A stretch of DNA of 64,000 bases. Origin: Slackia heliotrinireducens DSM 20476 (GTDB taxonomy: Bacteria; Actinomycetota; Coriobacteriia; Coriobacteriales; Eggerthellaceae). Shown piece after piece: positions 16,998 through 24,914 of the stretch. The notes beneath the pieces are model-generated. The model searched no databases and was not told the DNA's origin. It was given only the letters and a program-made list of their open reading frames with translations. The stretch is taken from NCBI RefSeq assembly GCF_000023885.1, contig NC_013165.1, positions 2,976,001 to 3,040,000 of the forward strand. Reading direction: 5' to 3'. Numbering within the stretch: position 1 is the stretch's first letter; each line of letters starts with the position of its first letter. Made by a program: the position numbers and the translations under genes.

Positions 16998-19088
16998 GTG
17001 ATAGGTAGAGTGTTCAGCGATCGCTATGAGATTACCGAGCGCATCGGTATCGGAGGCATGGCCGAAGTCTACAAGGCCCAGGACCAGGCGCTCCGTCGAG
17101 TCGTGGCCGTCAAGGTCATGCTGCCGCAGTACGCCGCCGACAAGGAATTCACCGAGCGCTTCCGTCTGGAGGCCGCGGCGGCCGCACAGCTGTCCAGCCC
17201 CTACATCGTTAACATCTACGACTGGGGCCAGGATTCCGGCACGTACTACATCGTTATGGAATACGTCCGCGGCATCGATCTGAAGAGCGCCATCCAGCAG
17301 CGTGGCGCCATCAACCAGCGCAAGGTCGCCGAAATCGGCAGCCAGGTGTGTCAGGCCCTGTCCGTCGCACACGGCCAGGACATCGTGCACCGTGACATCA
17401 AGCCGCAGAACATCATGGTCCAGCCCGACGGCAACGTGAAGGTGATGGACTTCGGCATCGCCCGCGCGAAGAACAGCGTGAAGGCCCGCACCTCCAACGT
17501 GCTGGGCACGGCGCACTACATTTCCCCGGAACAGGCCCAGGGCAAAGAGCTCACGGGCACGTCCGACATCTATTCGTTGGGCTGCGTGCTGTACGAAGCC
17601 GCCACGGGGCATCTGCCCTTCGACGGCGAAGAGGCCGTCAACGTGGCGTTGAAGCAGGTCCAGGAGCCGCCCGTTCCGCCTTCGCAGGTGAACCCCAACA
17701 TCGACGCCGACCTTGAGGGCATCATCCTGAAGGCTATGGAGAAGAACCCGTTCAACCGCTTCCAGACCGCACAGGAGATGAAGCGCGCGTTGGACGATTA
17801 CCTGCGCGGACGCGCCGTCAACCTGGGCGCGGGCGCCGCAACCACCACGATCATGGGCAACAACGCCCAAACCCAGGTCATGGGTGCGAACGACTACGGC
17901 TACAACAACTTCGCCGGCGGCACCGAGGTCATGACCCCCATCGAGGGCACGAGCAAGACCGCCGTACGCGACTTCCGCGTCGACGACTCCGCCCAGAAGA
18001 AGAACCGCAGCCGCCGCATTGCGGTGGGCATCACCACGGCGGTGCTGCTTGCGGTCATCGCGGCGATCGCCGCATGGGCACTGTTCTTCAACCAAGACGA
18101 CGGCCTCGCTAAGGTTCCCGAGCTGTCCGACCTGACCCAGGCTCAAGCAGAGGCCGCCATCGAGAAGGCCGGCTTCGAACTGGGCGACGTGGAGGAAGTG
18201 TACGATGCCGACACGGTTGCCGGACACGTCTGCGGACAGGACCCGGAGGCCGGAACCGAAGCCGAGAAGGGCACGAAAATCAACATCACGCTTTCCTTGG
18301 GTGTGGAGAAGGGTCAGATACCCAATTTGAAGGGCCTGTCTGCGGATGAGGCCCAGGACGCCATCGAGAAGGCCGGTTTTGTAGCCAAGTTCGGCGGCAA
18401 CGAAAACTCCGACGACGTGGAACAGGACAAGGTCTGCCGCCAGGATCCCGAACCGGGCACCGAAGCGGACGCCGGCACCACCATCACGTACTGGATCTCC
18501 TCCGGCGTCGAGAGCGTTTCTGTTCCTGACGTGCGCGGATATCCCGAAAGGGACGCCATCGCCACCCTTGAGGGCGCCGGTTTCGTGGTCGAATCCCAGG
18601 CCGGCGACTACAGCGAAGCCTACGACGAGGGCACGGTCATGAGCCAAAGCCCCAACGGAGGCAAGCTTGAAAAGGGCGAAACCGTCACCATCTACATCTC
18701 CCAGGGCGTCGATCCGTCCACCCTGTCGAAGGATGTTCCCGACGTATCCGGCATGTCCGAAAGCGCGGCCATCAGCGCGCTCAACAACTACGGCTTCCAG
18801 AACGTGAGTTCGGAGTACCGCAACTCCACCGAAGTGCCCGAAGGCAACGTCATCGGCCAGAACGTGTATTCCGCCACGGCCGATTCGCAGATCGTCATCT
18901 ATGTGTCCATCGGCCCGGCCGCCTCCACTCCGGACGACGGCGGCAACAACGGTAACAACGGCAATAACGGCGACAATGGAGGAAACAACGGCGGCAACGG
19001 GGATAACGGCGGCAACTCCGAAACCCCGAACACCGACGACCAGAACACGAATCCCAACGAGAACCTGTCCACGGATCCCAACCTCTAG
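16998..19088 (+). CDS. pknB: PASTA-domain serine/threonine kinase PknB
   Basis: The 696-residue protein starts at GTG after AAGGAAG. The kinase domain (about 8-275) has GIGGMAEVYKA, VVAVKVM (ATP lysine near residue 38), HRDIKPQN (about 131-138) and DFGIARAKN. A threonine-containing juxtamembrane stretch and one span (about 340-362) follow. Outside the membrane are four PASTA repeats (about 372-438, 439-506, 507-575 and 576-641), each with the usual VP.(L/V).G / A...L...GF / G.V..Q.P..G pattern. PASTA domains sense muropeptides or lipid II. The last 50 residues are an Asn/Gly-rich tail ending in Asn/Thr/Pro. It is the last gene of the cell-wall signalling cluster. Confidence 0.95.
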   Translation: MIGRVFSDRYEITERIGIGGMAEVYKAQDQALRRVVAVKVMLPQYAADKEFTERFRLEAAAAAQLSSPYIVNIYDWGQDSGTYYIVMEYVRGIDLKSAIQQRGAINQRKVAEIGSQVCQALSVAHGQDIVHRDIKPQNIMVQPDGNVKVMDFGIARAKNSVKARTSNVLGTAHYISPEQAQGKELTGTSDIYSLGCVLYEAATGHLPFDGEEAVNVALKQVQEPPVPPSQVNPNIDADLEGIILKAMEKNPFNRFQTAQEMKRALDDYLRGRAVNLGAGAATTTIMGNNAQTQVMGANDYGYNNFAGGTEVMTPIEGTSKTAVRDFRVDDSAQKKNRSRRIAVGITTAVLLAVIAAIAAWALFFNQDDGLAKVPELSDLTQAQAEAAIEKAGFELGDVEEVYDADTVAGHVCGQDPEAGTEAEKGTKINITLSLGVEKGQIPNLKGLSADEAQDAIEKAGFVAKFGGNENSDDVEQDKVCRQDPEPGTEADAGTTITYWISSGVESVSVPDVRGYPERDAIATLEGAGFVVESQAGDYSEAYDEGTVMSQSPNGGKLEKGETVTIYISQGVDPSTLSKDVPDVSGMSESAAISALNNYGFQNVSSEYRNSTEVPEGNVIGQNVYSATADSQIVIYVSIGPAASTPDDGGNNGNNGNNGDNGGNNGGNGDNGGNSETPNTDDQNTNPNENLSTDPNL

Positions 19089-19147
19089 CGACATCGGCAG
19101 CCGTCCGTAATCCGGCACGCCACTTCGCTGGCATTCGATACAACTTA

Positions 19148-19190
19148 TCGGGGCAGCAGTCCGACCGGTTCGGATTGCTGCCCCGACGTT
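19148..19190 (+). terminator. Strong hairpin after pknB
   Basis: CGGGGCAGCA and TGCTGCCCCG form the outer stem, with a second GTCCGA/TCGGAT pairing inside. The hairpin is followed by ACGTTTC. It lies 60 bases after pknB and before the DMT permease gene. The T-tract is short, but the stem is exceptionally stable. Confidence 0.7.
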
Positions 19191-19214
19191 TCGCAAGAGA
19201 GGATGCGAACCGCC

Positions 19215-20144
19215 ATGAACGCCAACAAAGAAAGGCATCTGCACCTGCCCGTCTGGGTATACAAGGGCATGCTTCTGCTTGCCGCCGCCGTCTGGGGCCT
19301 GGGCACCGTCGTGCTGAAAGACACGGTGGACGCGCTGCCGCCGCTATGGCTCATCGCCGTGCGCTTCGTGTTGGCGGGCATCATCCTGGGTGCGGTGTGC
19401 TACCCACGCATGCGCGACCACCTGGACCGCGACACGCTTCTGGCCGGTGCCTTCCTGGGCGTGTTTGTCGGCGTGAGCTACGGGCTTAACACCATCGGCC
19501 TGCTGTACACCACCGCTGCGAAAAGCACGGTGCTCACATCCGCTTACTGCGTCATGGTGCCGTTCGTGGCCTGGGCCGCCTCGAAGATCAAACCCAGCCT
19601 GTTCAACTTAGTGGCTGCCGCGCTCTGCCTGAGCGGCGTCGGGTTCGTGTCGCTGCAGGGCAGTACCGAAGGCCTGTTCACCATCGGGCTCGGCGAAAGC
19701 ATCACGCTGCTTGCCGCGGTGTTCTTCGCGCTGCAGATCGCCTACATGGCCAAGCTGGGAGACGGACGGGACGCCATGGTGCTTACGGTCGTCCAGTTCC
19801 TGGTCGGAGGCGGGCTATGCGCCGTCGGCGGCCTTCTGTTCGAAGGACCCCTGCCTCTGGAGGCCTTTTCCGACCCTGCCGTCGTGCGGAACCTGGCCTA
19901 CCTGATCGTCGTTGCTTCCTGCCTGGCGCTGTCGCTGCAGAACGTCGGCCTGGCGCACGTATCCCCCGCCCCCGCGGCGCTGTTTTTGGCGTCCGAGAGC
20001 CTGTTCGGCGTTATATTCAGCATTCTGTTTTTGGGCGAGGCCGTATCTGCCAACGTGATCGTCGGCTTCGTGCTCATCACGAGCAGCATCGTCATCAGCG
20101 AGACGTTCCCCTACCTGCGTTCACGTTCCGCCGATAATCGCTAG
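19215..20144 (+). CDS. EamA/DMT-superfamily permease
   Basis: A protein of about 309 residues with ten predicted membrane spans arranged as two EamA repeats. The first begins VYKGMLLLAAAVWGLGTVVL and the second is recognisable in VSPAPAALFLASESLFGVIF. These carriers export amino acids, nucleobases or other metabolites, and the substrate cannot be told here. An ATG at 19203 is also in frame, but GAGAGG abuts it directly, so the second ATG at 19215 is preferred. The 3' end overlaps the convergent folB gene by four bases. Its own promoter probably lies between the pknB terminator and the start. Confidence 0.85.
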   Translation: MNANKERHLHLPVWVYKGMLLLAAAVWGLGTVVLKDTVDALPPLWLIAVRFVLAGIILGAVCYPRMRDHLDRDTLLAGAFLGVFVGVSYGLNTIGLLYTTAAKSTVLTSAYCVMVPFVAWAASKIKPSLFNLVAAALCLSGVGFVSLQGSTEGLFTIGLGESITLLAAVFFALQIAYMAKLGDGRDAMVLTVVQFLVGGGLCAVGGLLFEGPLPLEAFSDPAVVRNLAYLIVVASCLALSLQNVGLAHVSPAPAALFLASESLFGVIFSILFLGEAVSANVIVGFVLITSSIVISETFPYLRSRSADNR

Positions 20145-20500
20145 CGGGCACGCTCCACGGTAACCGAAACGCACCCGAAGGGCAGCGGGATGGGTGCGCG
20201 GGGCTTCTTCACGGTCAGACGCAGGCTGTCCACTTTGTCGAATCGCTCCAGGATTCCAGCCGCCAGGTGTTCGGCCACGGCTTCGATCAGGTCGAAGGTC
20301 ACGGCGTGCATCTCGTCGTTGATGTAGGCGCACACCTCGGCGTAGTTCACGGCGTCGTCCAAGTTGTCGCTTTTGCCGGGGGCGCTCAGGTCCATGCGCA
20401 GCTCCACGTCAACGTAGAACGTCTGGCCCTGTTCCCGTTCTTCGGGCAACACCCCGTGATGGGCGAACACTTCCAAGTCGTTGATGCATACACAATCCAT
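20141..20500 (-). CDS. folB: Dihydroneopterin aldolase
   Basis: This 119-residue protein matches the FolB fold. LEVFAHHGVLPEEREQGQTF near residues 9-28 contains the substrate-binding and tetramer core, NYAEVCAYI follows, FDLIEAVAEHLA carries the catalytic Glu region, and VKKPRAPIP is the conserved C-terminal lysine motif. It converts 7,8-dihydroneopterin to 6-hydroxymethyl-dihydropterin in folate synthesis. No other folate gene is in the window. It lies four bases downstream of the HD-protein stop on the same strand, so the two are probably co-transcribed. Confidence 0.93.
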   Translation of the reverse strand: MDCVCINDLEVFAHHGVLPEEREQGQTFYVDVELRMDLSAPGKSDNLDDAVNYAEVCAYINDEMHAVTFDLIEAVAEHLAAGILERFDKVDSLRLTVKKPRAPIPLPFGCVSVTVERAR

Positions 20501-20504
20501 GGCG

Positions 20505-21050
20505 TTAAATCCTCACGTTCATGTTCTTCTTCTCATCGGGCCACGAGCACGTGCCCCTGGCATCGCAGTCGAAGCACAGGCGCGACGCCTTATCGGCCGC
20601 ATACAGAATGCGACCCAGTTCGGAGGAAGACCTGTCGTAGCGGCGATGCTCCCGAACCGCATGCACGATCTGCTCCTTCTCCTGATCCGTGAACCCGTCG
20701 ATATCCGAAAGAATCTGGCGCGCGATGCCTTCGCCCACCACCTCATGGGGATCGCCGCATTCGTACTGCGCCGCCTTGCCGATGTCGTGCAGCAGCGCCG
20801 TGGCGTAAATCAGCTCTTTGGAATAGGGAAGCCCCTGCTCCAGCACCATGATGTAGGCGATGCGCGCCGCGCCGATAAGGTGGTCGGCGCCGTGGCGGCA
20901 GTATTCCCGGTCGGTTTCGCAGTCTTTCAGACGGGCATACCACTTGCAGTAGAGCGGATGTGTCCGGATGGCCTCCACCTCAGGCATGACCGCAAAGGGG
21001 CGCAGCTCAGTGGCCTCGGTGGGATGATATGTCAGTTCTTTGTCGTCCAT
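20505..21050 (-). CDS. HD-domain phosphohydrolase with C-terminal cysteine cluster
   Basis: This 181-residue protein has an HD domain in the middle: YCRHGADHLIGAARIAYIM supplies the first His, ATALLHDIGKAAQ the HD pair and ILYAADKASR the distal Asp. The last part contains CFDCDARGTC, three cysteines that might bind zinc or an Fe-S cluster. Family members hydrolyse nucleotides or related phosphate esters, and the substrate here is unknown. The start is the ATG at 21048-21050. It is followed at four bases by folB, which could hint at a pterin or GTP-derived substrate, but that is only inference. Confidence 0.85.
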   Translation of the reverse strand: MDDKELTYHPTEATELRPFAVMPEVEAIRTHPLYCKWYARLKDCETDREYCRHGADHLIGAARIAYIMVLEQGLPYSKELIYATALLHDIGKAAQYECGDPHEVVGEGIARQILSDIDGFTDQEKEQIVHAVREHRRYDRSSSELGRILYAADKASRLCFDCDARGTCSWPDEKKNMNVRI

Positions 21051-21485
21051 GGCTGCATATTATAGGACGAAATGCCGCAGGAGTCCCATTGTTTGCGCCG
21101 TATATGTGACAACCGCCCGAACATTTGCTGCCACGCGTACGTTCAGAAAAGCCCCGGATGGTCGCTATAAAACAGGAAACCTGCCAGAACCGCACAATAA
21201 CAGCAAGAGAGAGGAATGCGCCGCCAGCGGCCCCAGCAGGCAGAGGAACTATACCACTTCATGGCCAGTCTGCATTGCGCTGCCAGATTTCAACACAATA
21301 ATATCCATGCTGTGCATATTATTGATTATTTATACAACTATTCTGCATATTGGCGATTCACTACCTTGCAAATACCGATATGGACGGCCCTTTCTTCCCC
21401 ATGTGCATGCCACCAGACGTCAGCCCCGATGCATGTCTTGCGAAATACTGCCCAATTCTTTTCAGTAATGCTAGAATAGCCGCAT
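21051..21485. other. Gene-free region between the HD gene and tRNA-Arg
   Basis: These 435 bases hold no convincing gene; one open frame of 142 codons has no ribosome site and unusual composition. An AT-rich island around 21290-21360 contains a perfect 8-base inverted repeat, AATAATAT (21297-21304) and ATATTATT (21316-21323). TAGAAT near 21472-21477 is a plausible -10 for the tRNA. Confidence 0.5.
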
Positions 21486-21561
21486 GCCTCCGTAGCTCAG
21501 GGGATAGAGCACCGCTCTCCTAAAGCGGGTGTCGACGGTTCGAATCCGCCCGGGGGCACCA
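21486..21561 (+). tRNA. tRNA-Arg (anticodon CCT), CCA encoded
   Basis: A 76-base cloverleaf. The acceptor GCCTCCG pairs with CGGGGGC (one T-G wobble), D-arm GCTC/GAGC, anticodon stem CCGCT/AGCGG with loop CTCCTAA (anticodon CCT, reading AGG), TTCGAAT in the T loop, and 3' ACCA is encoded. The T-stem GACGG/CCGCC contains an A-C mismatch, so two stem positions deviate from perfect pairing. Confidence 0.95.
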
Positions 21562-21571
21562 TGAAGCGCCA

Positions 21572-21606
21572 GGTCGACCGCTCATATTGCGGTCGACTTT
21601 TGTTTT
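21572..21606 (+). terminator. Terminator of tRNA-Arg
   Basis: GGTCGACCGC and GCGGTCGACT form a stem of about 9 bases with a short AT loop, followed by TTTTGTTTT. It lies just 11 bases after the tRNA. Confidence 0.85.
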
Positions 21607-21677
21607 CTGGAACGCACATGACGTTCCGACCCGTCGGATGCTGAACCAACATGTTCCTATCGTCGGGAACTGTTACA

Positions 21678-21686
21678 ATAACTATA
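21678..21686. repeat. Left target-site duplication of the IS1595-like element
   Basis: ATAACTATA is repeated directly at 22864-22872 on the other side of the element. One extra C separates this copy from the left terminal repeat, so the true duplication is probably 8 bases, typical of IS1595-family elements. Confidence 0.75.
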
Positions 21687-21687
21687 C

Positions 21688-22863
21688 CCTACAGTCAACC
21701 AACGTAGGCGTGACCGCGCTTGCGCGAGCTGCGGAAAGTGGCGTCGGCCATGAACAAATGGCGGAGCACCCTTTCCACTTTGGGCCATTTCTCCTCGGCC
21801 CGCTTGACCCTGAACAGGTACGCGTACCAGTTCAGATATGACTGCAGGTTCTTGACGTCCATGCCGACGTAGCCGTGCAGGTAGCGCCTGATCCAGGAGC
21901 ACAGGTTGTTCACCATCGCCATCTTCTCGAGGTACTCCGGGTCCTTCGTGTCGGCCTTGTAGGGCCGGTCGACGCCCTTCACGGCCTTCACCAGCGACTT
22001 GTGGGACTTCTCCATGTCGTGGAAGATCTCGGAGCCCTCGGCGATGCTGGCCTGCAGCGCGTCCTTGATGCGCCTGGCCGAGGGCTTGCCGTGGCCGCAG
22101 CGCACGGCGACCACGTTCTTGTGGACGTCGATCGCGACCGCTATGCAGACCTTGTCCTTGCTCAGGCCCCTCTTCGGCCTCCAGCCCGGGCCTCCCTTCA
22201 GGTCGGAGTCCGTGACGTACATCTCGTCTATCCAGACCTTGTCCCGCAGGACGATGCGGTCCTGGTAGCCGTCTATCGTGCTCATGACCCGGTGGCGCCA
22301 CTCCCAGGCCGTCTGGTGCGACATCCCGCAGAGCTCCGCCGCAGCGTCGAGCTGCACGTTGTAGCACATGAGGCGGATGAAGAGGACCCATGCGGACAGG
22401 GGCTTCTTCGAGGATTCGAATATCGTGCCGGCCAACGACGTGTACTTGCGACCGCAGTCGCGGCATTCCCAGAACCTGCGGCCGGCACCCGTGCGGCCTC
22501 GGCCGACGGTCTCGCCGGAACCGCATCTCGGGCACGGGGGCCGGGGCCTCCACTCGTCGGCAGCCTCGTCGTAATCTCCGACGCCGACGGACTCGCGGCA
22601 CCTTCTCGTCTCGACGGCCTCTTGCAAGAGCGCGAAATCGCCCTCATCGAGGGCGTTGACCCGCTTCGCGAACGGGTTCGTACGGGTGGACATGGCGGTA
22701 TCCCATCCGCCCAGGCGCCCATCCGATCGGGATCGTCGCCAAACAATGGACCGGATGGGCACCTGGGCTGATCATTGTTTGGCTCCGCCATTATAGCCTT
22801 TTGCACAGCACGGCGGCCGACTGCTCGGGAGTGCCTAGCATGCCTACGTTGGTTGACTGTAGG
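21688..22863. mobile_element. IS1595-family insertion sequence, apparently complete
   Basis: The element is about 1.18 kb with perfect 22-base terminal inverted repeats (21688-21709 and 22842-22863, outer end CCTACAGTCA) and flanking direct copies of ATAACTATA. It carries one transposase gene, whose stop codon lies inside the left repeat. It is inserted between tRNA-Arg and a zinc-ribbon membrane protein gene, ending only 41 bases upstream of that gene's start. It may therefore have replaced or altered that gene's promoter. Identical ends and intact coding suggest a recent insertion. Confidence 0.92.
21695..22693 (-). CDS. IS1595-family transposase
   Basis: Starting at the ATG 22691-22693 (MSTRTNPFAKRV...) the protein is 332 residues; an in-frame GTG at 22762 would add 23 residues of doubtful sequence. 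The N-terminal zinc ribbon has CPRCGSGE and CRDCGRKY. A helical region (SAWVLFIRLMCYNVQLDAAA, MSHQTAWEWR) precedes the DDE-type catalytic core that begins VWIDEMYV. CIAVAIDVHKNVVAV and EIFHDMEKSHKSL follow. The stop codon is within the left terminal repeat. No frameshift is seen, so the enzyme is probably active. Confidence 0.92.
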   Translation of the reverse strand: MSTRTNPFAKRVNALDEGDFALLQEAVETRRCRESVGVGDYDEAADEWRPRPPCPRCGSGETVGRGRTGAGRRFWECRDCGRKYTSLAGTIFESSKKPLSAWVLFIRLMCYNVQLDAAAELCGMSHQTAWEWRHRVMSTIDGYQDRIVLRDKVWIDEMYVTDSDLKGGPGWRPKRGLSKDKVCIAVAIDVHKNVVAVRCGHGKPSARRIKDALQASIAEGSEIFHDMEKSHKSLVKAVKGVDRPYKADTKDPEYLEKMAMVNNLCSWIRRYLHGYVGMDVKNLQSYLNWYAYLFRVKRAEEKWPKVERVLRHLFMADATFRSSRKRGHAYVG

Positions 22864-22872
22864 ATAACTATA
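22864..22872. repeat. Right target-site duplication of the IS1595-like element
   Basis: ATAACTATA directly follows the right terminal repeat and matches 21678-21686. Confidence 0.75.
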
Positions 22873-22904
22873 TTTGTCCGACAAACCAAAAGGAGTGATG
22901 CACT

Positions 22905-23429
22905 ATGTTCTGCCCGCAATGCGGAACCGAAAACCCCGATGGAACCGCCTTCTGCGCCAACTGCGGAACGACCCTCGGTGCAGCCGCTGCGCCTACGAGC
23001 GCCCCAACCCCCGAGCCGGTTGCGGCACCCGTGAACGCTGCGTACGACCCTCAGCAGCAGCAGCAATATCAGCAGCAATATCAGCAGCAGCAGTACCAGC
23101 AGTATCAGCCGGCCAACGTCTACACCGGCCCCATCGAGGGTGACGCCAACAAGCGCGCCTTCGCCGCCAGCCTCTATTGGAACAGTCTCATCGGCGTCAT
23201 CATCGCTGTCGTTACCGGCAACATGACCGACCCCTTCATCAAATTCCATGTGAACCAGATCGTCGTCCTGCTGATTTCCTACGTCGTCTGCGGCATCCTG
23301 TCCATCATCCTCATCGGCTTGATCGCGATGATCTTCGTGTTCGTCTGCCAGATCCTGGGCACCGTCGCTGCGTATCACGGCGAGATGAAGGAGATGCCGC
23401 TCCTCGGCAAGCTCCACATCATCAAGTAG
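22905..23429 (+). CDS. Zinc-ribbon protein with Gln/Tyr-rich linker and DUF4870-like membrane domain
   Basis: The 174-residue protein begins with a zinc ribbon (FCPQCGTENPDGTAFCANCG, residues 2-21), continues with Ala/Pro-rich sequence and a Gln/Tyr-rich stretch (about 48-68), then a C-terminal domain of about 100 residues with two or three hydrophobic spans of the DUF4870/TM2-like type. Function is unknown. The low-complexity linker resembles the linker of the FhaA-like protein at 10967. The start follows AAAAGGAG. The IS1595 element ends 41 bases upstream, so its native promoter may be lost. Confidence 0.85.
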   Translation: MFCPQCGTENPDGTAFCANCGTTLGAAAAPTSAPTPEPVAAPVNAAYDPQQQQQYQQQYQQQQYQQYQPANVYTGPIEGDANKRAFAASLYWNSLIGVIIAVVTGNMTDPFIKFHVNQIVVLLISYVVCGILSIILIGLIAMIFVFVCQILGTVAAYHGEMKEMPLLGKLHIIK

Positions 23430-23458
23430 CACCACACTGCGCATTCACGCACCAATCG

Positions 23459-23512
23459 AAACGCCCGACGTCCTTGCAACGACGTCGGGCGTTTCTGTTT
23501 TTTGGTGCGTTG
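23459..23512 (+). terminator. Terminator after the zinc-ribbon gene
   Basis: A 15-base stem, AAACGCCCGACGTCC with its complement GACGTCGGGCGTTT around a short loop, is followed by TTTCTGTTTTTT. Confidence 0.9.
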
Positions 23513-23921
23513 GCTTCGGCATCCACACGCAGGCACCGCCATCGCCCCGCCGTGCAACGAAAAACCAATCTCGGGAGCACTTGAGGGGATAATCTGCCGC
23601 GAAAGCCTCCAAATCGCTTGCTTTCGGCTTAATCCATCAAATGTTACACCACAGATTTACTTGATTTGTGGTGTAACTCTTGGCGAGACTTGATACGAAG
23701 CCTCGTCGAACGCTGTCGGGTTGCAGATTATCGCCCTAAGTGCACAGAAAACGGAGGCGTCGTTGCACGAGCTGGGAGATTAGGAAATGTTTGGCCGTGG
23801 GTTCTGGCGCTTTGGTATATGTTCCCTGTTATGTATTGAGGAATATACTTGGAATCACGAGGCGTGATGAGGGTCAGACGCTTCATACAAACTAGAGGGA
23901 AAATCGAGGGGAGAATCCACG
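23513..23921. promoter_or_regulatory. Upstream region of tupABC with three inverted repeats
   Basis: No gene is seen in these 409 bases. A perfect 11-base inverted repeat, GTTACACCACA (23643-23653) and TGTGGTGTAAC (23667-23677), sits far upstream. Nearer the gene are an imperfect palindrome, GTATATGTTCC (23815-23825) with GGAATATAC (23840-23848), and ATCACG/CGTGAT (23854-23868). The last two lie where a repressor operator would be expected and are candidates for oxyanion-responsive control. Confidence 0.45.
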
Positions 23922-24860
23922 ATGAAGAAACTGCTTTCATCTAAGCTTCTGCTTGCTACCGTATTCGCAGCAGCGCTTGCACTGTGCATGGTAGCTTGTT
24001 CCGGTGGTTCCGGCACCGCAAACAGCGATGCCGAATCCACCGACACGGCCGCAACGGAAGAAGCCGCCACGGAAGAAACGACCGAGGAAGGAACCGCGCC
24101 TGCCGCGCCTGAGAACCCGGTCATCCGCGTCTCCACCACCACGTCGGTCAACGACTCCGGCCTGCTGCCGTACCTGCAGCCCTACTTCGAAGAGGATACG
24201 GGCTATCAGCTGGAGGTCACTTCCGCCGGTACCGGTGCCGCCATCAAGAAGGGCGAGACGGGCGACGCCGACGTGCTATTGGTCCATGCCAAGGCGAGCG
24301 AAGAAGAGTTCGTCGAGGCTGGCTTCGGCGTCGAGCGCGTTTCGTTCATGTACAACTACTTCGTGATCGTCGGCCCCGCCGATGATCCAGCAGGCGTCGC
24401 CGACTGCGCAACGGCCGCCGACGCATTCGCTGCTATCGCCGATTCCCAGTCCGCATTCGTCTCCCGCGGCGACGATTCCGGCACGAACAAGAAGGAACTC
24501 CAGATTTGGGAAGCCGCTGGCATCAACCCTGACGGGCAAGAGTGGTACATCAACGCCGGTAGCGGCATGGGCGCAACGCTGACCCAGGCCAACGAGCGCC
24601 AGGCTTACACCCTCTCCGACAAGGGCACCTTCCTGTCCAACGACGCTAGCGAATCCCTGCAGATTCTGCTGGGTGAATCCGATGACATGAAGAACACCTA
24701 CACGATGATCGCCATCAGCCCCGAAGCCTGGCCCGACACCAACATCGACGGCGCCAATGCCTTCATCGAGTGGATGACCAGCGACAAGGCTCTCCAGCTC
24801 ATCGCCGAATACGGCACCGAAGAGTACGGCGAGCCTCTGTTCTACATCCTCGAGTCGTAA
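23922..24860 (+). CDS. tupA: Tungstate-type ABC transporter, substrate-binding lipoprotein
   Basis: The 312-residue protein has a lipoprotein signal (LALCMVACSGGSG, lipobox Cys near residue 26) and a Thr/Glu/Ala-rich linker. The TupA-type binding domain begins IRVSTTTSVNDSGLLPYLQP (about 67-86); the STTTS and DSG motifs mark the oxyanion site. Further family blocks are GTGAAIKKGETGDADVLLVH, FVSRGDDSGTNKKEL and YTLSDKGTFL. TupA proteins bind tungstate with very high affinity and strong preference over molybdate. The following permease and ATPase genes complete the importer, which would supply W (or Mo) to the pterin enzymes encoded nearby. Confidence 0.92.
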   Translation: MKKLLSSKLLLATVFAAALALCMVACSGGSGTANSDAESTDTAATEEAATEETTEEGTAPAAPENPVIRVSTTTSVNDSGLLPYLQPYFEEDTGYQLEVTSAGTGAAIKKGETGDADVLLVHAKASEEEFVEAGFGVERVSFMYNYFVIVGPADDPAGVADCATAADAFAAIADSQSAFVSRGDDSGTNKKELQIWEAAGINPDGQEWYINAGSGMGATLTQANERQAYTLSDKGTFLSNDASESLQILLGESDDMKNTYTMIAISPEAWPDTNIDGANAFIEWMTSDKALQLIAEYGTEEYGEPLFYILES

Positions 24861-24914
24861 ATCGGATACTCCGCGGCCGGCTGGTCACGACCTTGCCGGC
24901 CGCAGTTCTTGATT

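Noticed and set aside
21040-21479. Open frames of 142 and 87 codons before tRNA-Arg
   Set aside because: They have no ribosome site, no recognisable domain and an AT-rich promoter-like composition.
22282-22884. 200-codon frame reading through the right IS end
   Set aside because: It overlaps the transposase in another frame and extends outside the element; the zinc ribbon and catalytic core are in the other frame.
21486-23429. Genomic island integrated at tRNA-Arg
   Set aside because: No integrase, no duplicated tRNA end and only a single IS element are seen, so simple IS transposition explains the region.
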